In this document: positions 23,548 through 31,967 of the stretch, one piece after another
Position numbering within the stretch: the first letter of the stretch is position 1
Layout of the letters: every line of letters starts with the position of its first letter
Source of the DNA: Spirochaetales bacterium
Lineage (GTDB): Bacteria > Spirochaetota > Spirochaetia > JAIPGG01
Assembly (NCBI GenBank): GCA_021736255.1
Contig: JAIPGG010000008.1
Coordinates: 1-55,892 of the forward strand
Direction: 5' to 3'
Length of the DNA: 55,892 bases
Program-made: the position numbers and the translations under genes
The notes under the pieces: model-generated
The model's database searches: none
Told to the model about the DNA's origin: nothing
The model's input: only the letters and a program-made list of their open reading frames with translations

Positions 23548-25462
23548 TATTCGTACCCGTTTCCTTATTATCAATCGCAGGAAGGTATATCCAGAAAACC
23601 GTTCCCTTGCCGGGATTGCTGTCGACAAGGATTTTCCCTCCGGCTTCAGTAATTATACCATGGACCACCGACAAACCAAGTCCGGTCCCGCTGCCAACCT
23701 TTTTTGTTGTATAGAAGGGCTCGAATATTCGCTCCCGAACCTCCGGAGCCATTCCTGTCCCGGTGTCGCTGATTTCAATCTCCGCATACGCCCCTTCCCG
23801 CAAAAAAGAACGCGCTTCCTCTGATACGGCATGTATAGAAACAGGGCCTACATTGATTTCCAAAACTCCATCCAACCCTTCCATTGCATGAAACGCATTC
23901 GTGCAGAGATTCATAATGACCTGCTGCAATCGGACGGGGTCGATAAGTACCGATCCGGTAGAAAAGATGTTCGTTTTCAGCGTCACCGTTTCCGGCTTTG
24001 CTGAAGAAATAAAGCGCAGGGTCTCCTTTACAACACGTCCCGGAGAGACCCGCACCGACTTTCCCTCTTCGCCCTGAGAAAAGGTGAGAATTTGTTTTAT
24101 GAGTTCCCTGGCGCGCTCTCCCGCATGCTGAATCTCGCTCAAATATCTGCCGATCGGACTATCCGGTGCAGTTTTATCGAATCCCATATCAACATAGCCG
24201 AGAATTACAGAAAGAATATTGTTGAAGTCATGGGCTATGCCGCCGGCAAGGGTCCCGACTGATTTCAGTTTCTCGGACTGAAGGAGCTGGGGCTCATACA
24301 TCTTCCGCTCGGTAATATCCCGCCCGATCCATAGGAGAAAGAACTCGCCATCCAGGCCAACCTGCTGTATGGACCATCGATACGTACGATGCTCCCCGCT
24401 CCGATTCCTCATGTCCAGCTCCATATCCCGGAGCGTACCGATCTCTTCAACCTCTTTTATGCTCTGTTCCAGCTTCTCCGGCCGGGCGAACACCTCGAGT
24501 TCATTCAGATCTTTTCCCACAACCTCATCCAGAGCGTAATACAGCCCGGTTAAAAAAGCCTGGTTCACTTCGAGCACAACCGGAGGAGCGGCCCGGGTAA
24601 TAAGTATGGGGTCCTCTATCTCGTGAAACACGCGGAAAAACCGCTCTTCACTGGTTTGAAGCCGCTGCTGCATGAGCCGTTCCCGGCTGACGTCAACAAA
24701 CGAGAGAATCAAATCACTTGTTCCCGAAATGAAGGCAATAGTCAAAACAACATTCCGAACAAAACCCTGCTTGCTCGTGATACTGGTCTCGACCTTAACA
24801 GGAGGGTGTGGGTGATCAGAGTTCACCTCTTCGATATAGCCGGCGACTTTTTGCATATCCTCCTCGTCGGAAAATAAACGGAAGATACTCTTTTGCCGTT
24901 CGAGTTCCTCTTTGTTGTGCTGGGTGAGTTGGCAGAACTCGGAATTCACCAACAGAATAGTCAGCTCCCGGTCACAAAGGGCGGAAGCAACACCCATAGA
25001 CTCAAAGAGTACCCGATACAGACGCTGGGTTTCATTCGTAGCATTTCTTCGTTCCGATCGGTTGGTAGCTGAGTCGATCTCCCGCTCGAGCGCAGGAAGA
25101 AACCGTGCGGATGCCTGAAGGGGAATCACATCGTGGGCTCCGGTGTTCATCAAGCAAACGGCCTCATCCAGGTCTTCCTCTTTTTGAACGGCAAGTATCG
25201 GACAGTCCCGTTTACACTCTTTCCAGGTCTTAACTACCTTTTCGAGAAAGGGGACTCCCCACCGGCTGTCGTAAAGGATAAGATCGTAACGGCTTTCCGT
25301 TATGAGCTGTTCAAATGCAGCACTGAACCCTTCTCCCTGAGGAGGGGGTGTCTCGGGGAGAATCAGGAGAGGATCAAACGATTCATCTCGAAGCCCCTTT
25401 AAAAAGGGGTCGAAAACAGAGGGATCATCGGTTAGCGCAAGAATTCTGTAAGCCAGGCCCAT
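23522..25462 (-). CDS. PAS-domain sensor histidine kinase with degenerate receiver-like N-terminus
   Basis: This kinase of about 646 residues has no membrane segment. The first 125 residues look like a receiver fold without the phospho-acceptor set (RILALTDD, YDLILYDSRWG, DVIPLQA). Two PAS domains follow (about 140-260 and 265-390). The phospho-acceptor region is GGIAHDFNNILSVILGY with H411, and the ATPase domain has NLCTNAFHAM, DTGTGM and GTGLGLSVVHGI. Start is uncertain. ATG 25462 is chosen; a TTG at 25504 is possible, and neither has a clear Shine-Dalgarno. It is followed by its likely partners, the CheY-like and sigma-54 regulators. Confidence 0.88.
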   Translation of the reverse strand: MGLAYRILALTDDPSVFDPFLKGLRDESFDPLLILPETPPPQGEGFSAAFEQLITESRYDLILYDSRWGVPFLEKVVKTWKECKRDCPILAVQKEEDLDEAVCLMNTGAHDVIPLQASARFLPALEREIDSATNRSERRNATNETQRLYRVLFESMGVASALCDRELTILLVNSEFCQLTQHNKEELERQKSIFRLFSDEEDMQKVAGYIEEVNSDHPHPPVKVETSITSKQGFVRNVVLTIAFISGTSDLILSFVDVSRERLMQQRLQTSEERFFRVFHEIEDPILITRAAPPVVLEVNQAFLTGLYYALDEVVGKDLNELEVFARPEKLEQSIKEVEEIGTLRDMELDMRNRSGEHRTYRWSIQQVGLDGEFFLLWIGRDITERKMYEPQLLQSEKLKSVGTLAGGIAHDFNNILSVILGYVDMGFDKTAPDSPIGRYLSEIQHAGERARELIKQILTFSQGEEGKSVRVSPGRVVKETLRFISSAKPETVTLKTNIFSTGSVLIDPVRLQQVIMNLCTNAFHAMEGLDGVLEINVGPVSIHAVSEEARSFLREGAYAEIEISDTGTGMAPEVRERIFEPFYTTKKVGSGTGLGLSVVHGIITEAGGKILVDSNPGKGTVFWIYLPAIDNKETGTNNGENINNR

Positions 25463-25510
25463 ATGGCATTGTATTGCAGCTTTCTTTCTCTTCGCAAGCA
25501 GCAAGCGAAA

Positions 25511-27274
25511 TTATGGAGAAAAAATACTCTGCAGAATGACTTCCGCCTGTTCTGCAGCACCCGGCTCTCCCCCTTTTTCAAACGGGACCTCCCCCCTGGA
25601 TAGGACCCCTCCCTTCCTGTCGGAAAGCCGGTAATCCACCCCTTCGGAATCCAGCCGGAGATCGAGCTGCAGAGGCGATTCCTTCGACGACTCGAGTCCG
25701 CTGCGCCGGAGCTTCCGGATCACCGCCGCCATGTCTGAGCCGGCAGCATCCTCCCCGGCCGCTTCTGAGGAAAAACGAACAGGCAGGGTTATTCCATATT
25801 GCCGAAGGGCCCCCGGATTGAGCCGGTAGAGTGCAACAGCGACTTCCCGGGCTCTTTCTGTTCTCCCGTTTCCTCTCAGCTGGGGATAGAAAAGCCGAAG
25901 CGATCTTGCCCGCCCCTCTTTTTCCCATATTGGGTGAAACCCCTCGAGTGAGCTTTGAAGCAGCGCCGTGTCACCGGTAATCCGCCCTTCTTCCTGCTGG
26001 TAATAGGGCAGCGCTTCGGGGATCAGAGGGACTTCCTCTTCCCGGGCCATAGATAGATATTTCAGAGCAACCTGCCGATAATCCCGATTCGCCTCATAAA
26101 AAGCCCAGTAGGCATTCAGGGCATTCCCCTCCTCGAGGTATTCATTCCCCACTTCCAGCGAGTACGCCTGGAACCGGCGGCGATGATATCCGGAAAGTAT
26201 CCGAAACCGCAGCCTGTTCCAAAGGGATTGAAAGAAATCCGTAATTCCCTTTTTCGGCCGGCTTCGGGCAATTTCAGCCTTCCCCCGATATACCTTTTCC
26301 AGAATTTCATGAAGCCCCATGTAATGACGCCGTGCATCAGTACCATAATAGTACATCCAGGAGAGATCGCCGGATTCCAGAACATCTTTTACATTAGCCA
26401 GAGCCTGCTCGAGCATACCAAACTGCTGAAAGAGAATGGCAAGGTTGATTTGTGCAAGAGGAGTGGAATCCAGGTCATAAGCTGTTCTGTACTCGCTCAG
26501 GGCCCGCTGAAAATCCTGGCGGTTCTGGTAGAGCTCACCCCGCGCTATGTGCCCCGATGCGCGGTCGGAAAGGTCGATGGAACGATTTGTGTATTCCAGG
26601 GCATTGTTGAAATGATAAAAATCATGCTCGAGAAGAGAGAGGTTGTAGTAAGCCACCGAGGCAAAATATGAATAGCCCTCTTGTTCTGCAAGTTTTATTG
26701 AATCGAGATAGGCCTCTTTGGACTTTTCGTACTCATACATGTCCGAATAAATCGTGCCGAGAGTCATGGAAAAACTTTTATCAGGACCCAATCGCTCGGC
26801 AGCATCGAGCAAGAGTTCTTCTCCATCTTCGAGGCGGTGGGTTTTGAAATACATCCAGCCCAGATCCCCTATCACCATGCGGTCGTCGGGATACAGGCGG
26901 TGCAGCCGTTCCAGGTAGGAGATTGCCTGCCCTTCCTCGTTGAGCATTCCATAAGCAGTTGCTATCTGATGCAGTATATCCCGATCTTCCGGAGCGAGTT
27001 CTTCCGCCGCCAGGTACTCCTCCAGCGCCGGGTGGTAGAGCTCCTGATTCATGTACAGGCTGCCCAGCTCGGTATAGGAAATGGGTGCCTCTGGAAAGCG
27101 GCGCTGGGCCTCGTGAAGGAGCTCTACAGCTCTTTCATAGCGCTCTGCCGTTTCAGCCTCGTGTGCTGATTGTATCAGGGAATCGAGGCTTCCCTCTTCC
27201 TGCCCAGCCGCCACGGCGGCCGGTAAAAACAGAATGACCAGGAACAAGGGAAGCAGAATCGTCTTGATTTTCAC
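25511..27274 (-). CDS. Exported tetratricopeptide-repeat protein
   Basis: This 587-residue protein begins with a signal peptide (MKIKTILLPLFLVILFLPAA, likely cleavage after residue 23). Residues about 30-340 contain at least eight TPR units (for example ISYTELGSLYMNQELYHPAL, and the units around residues 75-180). The C-terminal third is not repetitive. TPR arrays in this position probably scaffold a periplasmic complex. GTG start at 27274 overlaps the transglutaminase stop (GTGA), with GGGGGGAG upstream. It is the last gene of the MoxR-DUF58-transglutaminase-TPR set, a recurring bacterial arrangement of unclear function. Confidence 0.82.
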   Translation of the reverse strand: MKIKTILLPLFLVILFLPAAVAAGQEEGSLDSLIQSAHEAETAERYERAVELLHEAQRRFPEAPISYTELGSLYMNQELYHPALEEYLAAEELAPEDRDILHQIATAYGMLNEEGQAISYLERLHRLYPDDRMVIGDLGWMYFKTHRLEDGEELLLDAAERLGPDKSFSMTLGTIYSDMYEYEKSKEAYLDSIKLAEQEGYSYFASVAYYNLSLLEHDFYHFNNALEYTNRSIDLSDRASGHIARGELYQNRQDFQRALSEYRTAYDLDSTPLAQINLAILFQQFGMLEQALANVKDVLESGDLSWMYYYGTDARRHYMGLHEILEKVYRGKAEIARSRPKKGITDFFQSLWNRLRFRILSGYHRRRFQAYSLEVGNEYLEEGNALNAYWAFYEANRDYRQVALKYLSMAREEEVPLIPEALPYYQQEEGRITGDTALLQSSLEGFHPIWEKEGRARSLRLFYPQLRGNGRTERAREVAVALYRLNPGALRQYGITLPVRFSSEAAGEDAAGSDMAAVIRKLRRSGLESSKESPLQLDLRLDSEGVDYRLSDRKGGVLSRGEVPFEKGGEPGAAEQAEVILQSIFSP

Positions 27275-29463
27275 GCTCCCCCCTTTTTTCCTCTTGGAAC
27301 ACCATGGACCATTCCCCGTGGGCTGATCAGATTGAAAATTCTCTTGTATCGCGGCACAGCTTCCCGGTAGCTGCGGAGAGCTTCCTTCCGGCTTCGCTTT
27401 AATTTTGATTTATCTTTCCTTTCAAAACGGGGAGCAAAACGGGCCCGCTGATAGATTCCGAAAAGAGAAGAAATATCGATACCATACCGGCTCTCCAATC
27501 TCTGTACGAATTCCTCCCGGGATTCTCCGCTGAGCCGACTGATCCCTTGAGCTGCAAGCCGCATCGTTACCGCCCGGAAGGAGGCCACAGCCTGTTTCCT
27601 CGGACGACGGGAAAGCAGTCCCGGCAACAGCGGAACAAACCGGAATGCAGCGATCATCGCAACGTACAAGAGGGCAGCCACCAGATACCAATAGTTCATC
27701 AGCCGGCGGGCAAACTCTACCACACGTGAAGAAAAGTCTTCTCCTTCTCCCTCTTCCTGCGGCGTTCCCTCTTCTGCTTCAAGACGGCTCTGATTCTCGA
27801 GAATTTCCTCGATCAAAGGAGAAAGTGTTTCCATATCCATTCCAAAATTGAACTCGAAATTCTCTCCCGGTGCCAAATTCCTCGAGGTGGGATCGAAGTC
27901 GATCCAGCCGTATTCCCCGAAATAGACCTCTACCCAAGCATGCGCCATATTTGCCCGAACCGGATAAAAATTCAAAACCGCCAGATCCGGGTCAACAAAG
28001 AAACCTACCGCCACCCGCGCCGGTATGCCGAGACTTCTGAGCATAAGGGCCATAGAAAAGGCATAATATGAACAATATCCTTTTTTACTCTCGAAAAGAA
28101 AATGGTGGAGTTGGTTCCCATCGGTAGAAACGCCGGGCTTCAGAGAATAATAATAATTCGATTGCAAATACTCATTTACCGACAGCACTTTATCGAGGTA
28201 CCCCTCCACCCCGTCGGTAACCTCTTCCGCGAGTTCGGCAATGCGCTCATCCCCCCCGTACTCGGTATAGTACTTATAGTCCGGATCTTCCATTTCGGGT
28301 TTTCCGGCATCCATAAGCTCGAAGGGACCCGCTTCAGAGAACATAGAAAACACCCGGTAGACTCGAAGGAAGGATGAAGAATCCCAGTTTCGAAGGGGAA
28401 CTACCCGAACAGGATGGTTCACCGCTATTAACGAGGAGGGGTCGAAATTGACCATGAAATATTCCTGCCGCACAGACCGGCGGGCCCGGTACCCCGGATC
28501 ATCGAGATCGACCGGGTAATCCGGAACTCTGTTCAGCGTTCCGGTTCGCTCGGCATCATGGAAAAAGCCGGATCTCTTTTTGTAGCCCGAGAGCACATAA
28601 CGCCGCAGCAGCATCCGGTTTGCAGGTCCCTCGGTTCGATACAGCAGAACCAGGTCGTCGCTCATGGAGATCTCGCTCTCCAGCTGTACGTATTCGGAAA
28701 AGTCGAAACGAAACAGCGTCGGTTCAATCAATCCGCCGCCCTGCGACACCGCGCGGCGGTTGTAGTGATCGAGCATAACAAAGAGGAGCAAAACCGCCAT
28801 CGGCAGAAGAAAAAGGAGAAAACCCGCTCGTCTTTTTCCACCCCCGTCTACCTGGTGGCGCTCCTGCGACAAGATGAGCAGAAAGAGTTCTCCAAGCACT
28901 ACAACAATCACCGCTATGGCGGGGATCAACGGATGGGGATAGAGCGTAAGCTGATAGTGCCCCTGGCTCCAGAAGAGAGCGGCCATCAAGCCTGCATGTA
29001 TCAGCACCTCTACCCGGAGAAAACGCCGAAACCGGAGCGTACAAAGGGTGAGCAGAAAGAGGAGCAGAAGCGGAGCAAAGAGAAAGAGGAAACTTCGGTC
29101 GAAACCAAATAGGAGAAAATCCGAAGAGGCAGGAACAGCAGGATGGATACCTGCCCGGACGAGAAAGAAAAAGATCTCCCGGACAAGCCACGCAGCACCC
29201 GCTGCGATTCCCAGAGCCGGAAGGACCCGTAATCGGGAGCGGGCGGCCCACCAACCGCCGGCAATTGCCGCCACAAAAGAGAATCCCAGGAAAATCGGAG
29301 AGACAAGCTCATCGAGATAGAGGTACAAGTTGATGGAGAGAAAGGCTAAAACAGCGCTTCGGAGAAAAAAGATGAGGCGGAACCGGCGGGCGGCCTGCTT
29401 CTTCCCTTCTTCTTCGGAGAAAGAGCCCCGCTCGTTTCTGTTGCGCTCAGAGAAGAGAAACAT
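27271..29463 (-). CDS. Membrane-bound transglutaminase-like cysteine protease-fold protein
   Basis: This 730-residue protein has several N-terminal membrane helices (within residues 28-230), a large extracytoplasmic region, one more helix near 595-615 and a cytoplasmic tail. The transglutaminase core is GYCSYYAFSMALMLRSLGIP with catalytic C464. The His lies in ANMAHAWVEVYF and the Asp in WIDFDPTSRN, so the triad is complete. Proteins of this layout occur next to DUF58 and MoxR genes in many bacteria. They may process or crosslink envelope proteins. It overlaps DUF58 by 17 bp and the TPR gene by 4 bp, suggesting tight coupling. Confidence 0.88.
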   Translation of the reverse strand: MFLFSERNRNERGSFSEEEGKKQAARRFRLIFFLRSAVLAFLSINLYLYLDELVSPIFLGFSFVAAIAGGWWAARSRLRVLPALGIAAGAAWLVREIFFFLVRAGIHPAVPASSDFLLFGFDRSFLFLFAPLLLLFLLTLCTLRFRRFLRVEVLIHAGLMAALFWSQGHYQLTLYPHPLIPAIAVIVVVLGELFLLILSQERHQVDGGGKRRAGFLLFLLPMAVLLLFVMLDHYNRRAVSQGGGLIEPTLFRFDFSEYVQLESEISMSDDLVLLYRTEGPANRMLLRRYVLSGYKKRSGFFHDAERTGTLNRVPDYPVDLDDPGYRARRSVRQEYFMVNFDPSSLIAVNHPVRVVPLRNWDSSSFLRVYRVFSMFSEAGPFELMDAGKPEMEDPDYKYYTEYGGDERIAELAEEVTDGVEGYLDKVLSVNEYLQSNYYYSLKPGVSTDGNQLHHFLFESKKGYCSYYAFSMALMLRSLGIPARVAVGFFVDPDLAVLNFYPVRANMAHAWVEVYFGEYGWIDFDPTSRNLAPGENFEFNFGMDMETLSPLIEEILENQSRLEAEEGTPQEEGEGEDFSSRVVEFARRLMNYWYLVAALLYVAMIAAFRFVPLLPGLLSRRPRKQAVASFRAVTMRLAAQGISRLSGESREEFVQRLESRYGIDISSLFGIYQRARFAPRFERKDKSKLKRSRKEALRSYREAVPRYKRIFNLISPRGMVHGVPRGKKGGA

Positions 29464-30757
29464 CAGCGACTCCCTGCGCCTTCCAGGCTTTGATAACGTT
29501 GTTCATTTCTTCTGAAAATTTCCGGTAATCCGTTTCATGCCGCTTTGACCCCCCGTTTGTAAAAAGAAGCCTGTGCAGGGCCCCAGCCCCCTTGACGGCC
29601 CTGCCGTCGAACTGTCGAAAAACCGGCGGTTCTGCCATCACAAGATGGAGTTTCCGCCTACCTCCGCCGGCGGAAACAGGTGCATCTTCTACGGAGACTG
29701 CTGATTTCCTCAACCGCCGGACAGCGGTTTCCAACACCGAAGGGACCGCCGCCGGTCCGGCAAAGACAAGGAGGTTACCCGATCCCGCCGACACAGGGGC
29801 CTCCGCCGGCGCTTCTTCTTCCGGCGTTTCCTCCGGCAAAGCAGATGATTCCCCGCAGCTTCCGTCGAGGGCTGCAAGGAGCCTGAGAAAACGCTCCCGG
29901 TCGTTTCCGTCCGGATCAAGAAGCGGCGGTTCATCCGGCAAGAATATCCTCACCCGGAATGACTTTCGGCTCATCTTTTCCACGTAGTCGAGGAGCAGCA
30001 CCGCCAGCCGGTCGATACAGGCTCCGTCGGGAAAAGACCGGGCATGCTCCCTGGTGCATGCCAGCAGCACCGTATCGATCTCCGTCTGGGGAGGCGGACG
30101 GTCCTCTCCTTTCCGGAGAAAAAGCTCTCTGCTGTGAGCGTACAGTTTCCAGTTGATCCGCCGGGTGTCATCTCCGGGGTAATACTTCCTCACCTCCAGA
30201 AGATCCCGGGAGGGCCGGGGTCTGCGCTTTTTGGGGGCTGCCGTGCCGCCCGAACGGGGAATCTCGAGAAAGGGTTCTGTCTCCGATTCCTTCGGATACA
30301 CAGAGACCAAGAATTCACCGGGGCGCTCTATTCGGGCTTCGGCAAGACCGAGGAGATCGCGAAGGACGAGCCGGGCTCCTTCGCTTCGATAGCGGCCGCG
30401 GTATTCCGGAACAACTTCGCAGCGGCCGCTGTTGCTGCCCCGGTGCAGGAGGAGGGAGGCGGAAACAACCCGGGAAAAGGCAGCAGTAAAACGGGCGTCA
30501 CACCGAACCTGCAGACCGGGGAACCGGAGCACCGGCAAAACAAGTGTGTAATCGAACGCAATCGGATGCCCGAGCGCTACCAGGTCTGATGCCAGGCGCA
30601 TCATCCATCGTGAGGGGTCGGAATTAAAATGTACTGAAAGGCGAATTCGTGCAAGAACAACGATCAGCACGGTATAGCAGCTGAAAAAAAGACCGGCCGC
30701 GCCCCATAGGAGGGTTGCCAATTCCCCCCGGAACAGGCCGAGGGAAAATAGACTCAA
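29447..30757 (-). CDS. DUF58 (von Willebrand A-like) membrane protein
   Basis: This protein of about 436 residues has a hydrophobic N-terminus (about 12-38) and the DUF58 signature RKYYPGDDTRRINWKLYAHSRELFLRKGE at about residues 185-215. DUF58 proteins have a degenerate MIDAS-type fold and partner with MoxR ATPases. No ATG fits. The first usable start is TTG at 30757, without a clear ribosome site. The reading frame is the same as moxR: only a TAG and 15 sense codons separate moxR from this TTG, and those codons also encode a plausible basic and hydrophobic N-terminus. Confidence 0.83.
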   Translation of the reverse strand: MSLFSLGLFRGELATLLWGAAGLFFSCYTVLIVVLARIRLSVHFNSDPSRWMMRLASDLVALGHPIAFDYTLVLPVLRFPGLQVRCDARFTAAFSRVVSASLLLHRGSNSGRCEVVPEYRGRYRSEGARLVLRDLLGLAEARIERPGEFLVSVYPKESETEPFLEIPRSGGTAAPKKRRPRPSRDLLEVRKYYPGDDTRRINWKLYAHSRELFLRKGEDRPPPQTEIDTVLLACTREHARSFPDGACIDRLAVLLLDYVEKMSRKSFRVRIFLPDEPPLLDPDGNDRERFLRLLAALDGSCGESSALPEETPEEEAPAEAPVSAGSGNLLVFAGPAAVPSVLETAVRRLRKSAVSVEDAPVSAGGGRRKLHLVMAEPPVFRQFDGRAVKGAGALHRLLFTNGGSKRHETDYRKFSEEMNNVIKAWKAQGVADVSLL

Positions 30758-30802
30758 AGAGACAAAAAAAAAGCGGTTCCGAAACCTGTCAAGGGAATCC
30801 GT

Positions 30803-31816
30803 CTAGTCATCAGACTTCCCTTCCGTGCCTGCACCCTCGAGAGAATAGAGCGCCAGTTCTCGAATCAGCTCCGTCGCCTCCAGGCTGTGATCCCGAAGGG
30901 CGATTCGGTGAGAAAGCACCTGCGGCGCAAGGTCGATCAGGTCCTGATCGCTGACGAAATCCCTGTTCCGCAGTACAGCGAGCACCCGGGCTGCCTTAAG
31001 CAGCATGAGGCCGCCCCTCGGAGATATGCCGAGCCGGACTCCCCGATGGTTCCTGCTTGCTTCGAGCAGATTCGCCACCCCCTCCACGAGCGGGGGAGCG
31101 CAATAGATTGTATCCGCAAAATTCCTCACCTGCAGGATCTCTTCCTTTCCACAAACCGGCTGCACATCCGGAAGCACTGTGTGAGACGGGTCCTCAGTGA
31201 GTATTGCAAGCTCCGCCTCTCGATCCGGGTACCCGAGGGAAATCCTCATCATAAACCGGTCGAGCTGAGCTACAGGCAGGGGATAGGTTCCCTCTATCTC
31301 GATAGGATTCTGGGTAGCAATGACAAAGAAAAGGTCTTCCAAGAGGTGGGTCCGGTTTCCGATGGTTACCTGCCCCTCGGCCATAACCTCGAGCAGCGCC
31401 GACTGCACCTTCGGAGTAGTCCGATTGATCTCATCGGCAAGCACGATATTGGCAAAGACCGGCCCCTTCTGGAAATGAAAACCGCCGGCCTCCGGATTGT
31501 AGATATCCACTCCGGTTATGTCATAGGGAAGCAGGTCCGGTGTAAACTGAATCCTCCTGAACTCCATGGATTCGGTGTGTTCTCCGCCGATCAGCGAAGA
31601 GAGCGTCTTGGCAACGGTTGTCTTTCCGAGTCCGGGAAGGTCCTCGATGAGAACGTGCCCCCCGGAGACAAAGGCGGTAACCAGATAGGTCAGAAATGTC
31701 CGTTTGCCTCGAACGACCCTCGCCAGTTCTTCCACCAGGTCATTCAAAAAACGCCCTGCACTCTCAATGCTGTGTCCGGACATCCCGTTCTCTTCGATCT
31801 TCTGTTCTTCGCTCAT
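30803..31816 (-). CDS. MoxR-family AAA+ ATPase
   Basis: This 337-residue AAA+ protein has Walker A in LIEDLPGLGKTTVAKTL, Walker B with the MoxR-type sensor segment VLADEINRTTPKVQSALLEVM, and ATQNPIEIEGTYPLP as sensor 1. The C-terminal lid is present (SPRGGLMLLKAARVLA). MoxR ATPases act as chaperones that insert cofactors or remodel VWA-domain partners, here presumably the DUF58 protein. ATG 31816 follows AAGGAG. The 151 bp upstream separate it from the HD-GYP gene and contain GC-rich imperfect repeats, including a 12-bp direct repeat TCAATCGGCGGG, but no clear promoter. Confidence 0.92.
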   Translation of the reverse strand: MSEEQKIEENGMSGHSIESAGRFLNDLVEELARVVRGKRTFLTYLVTAFVSGGHVLIEDLPGLGKTTVAKTLSSLIGGEHTESMEFRRIQFTPDLLPYDITGVDIYNPEAGGFHFQKGPVFANIVLADEINRTTPKVQSALLEVMAEGQVTIGNRTHLLEDLFFVIATQNPIEIEGTYPLPVAQLDRFMMRISLGYPDREAELAILTEDPSHTVLPDVQPVCGKEEILQVRNFADTIYCAPPLVEGVANLLEASRNHRGVRLGISPRGGLMLLKAARVLAVLRNRDFVSDQDLIDLAPQVLSHRIALRDHSLEATELIRELALYSLEGAGTEGKSDD

Positions 31817-31967
31817 TCATCAGGCTCCCTTGACCCAGGTGAAAGATACCACAGCAGCAGGGGGTAATCAATCGGCGGGGAAGCGTGCAGAGATGCCGGC
31901 CCGCGGAGATGCCGCCCCGCAGGGCTGCATGCGGAGCTGCAGACAAGTGTCCCTGTGGGCCGGCCGG

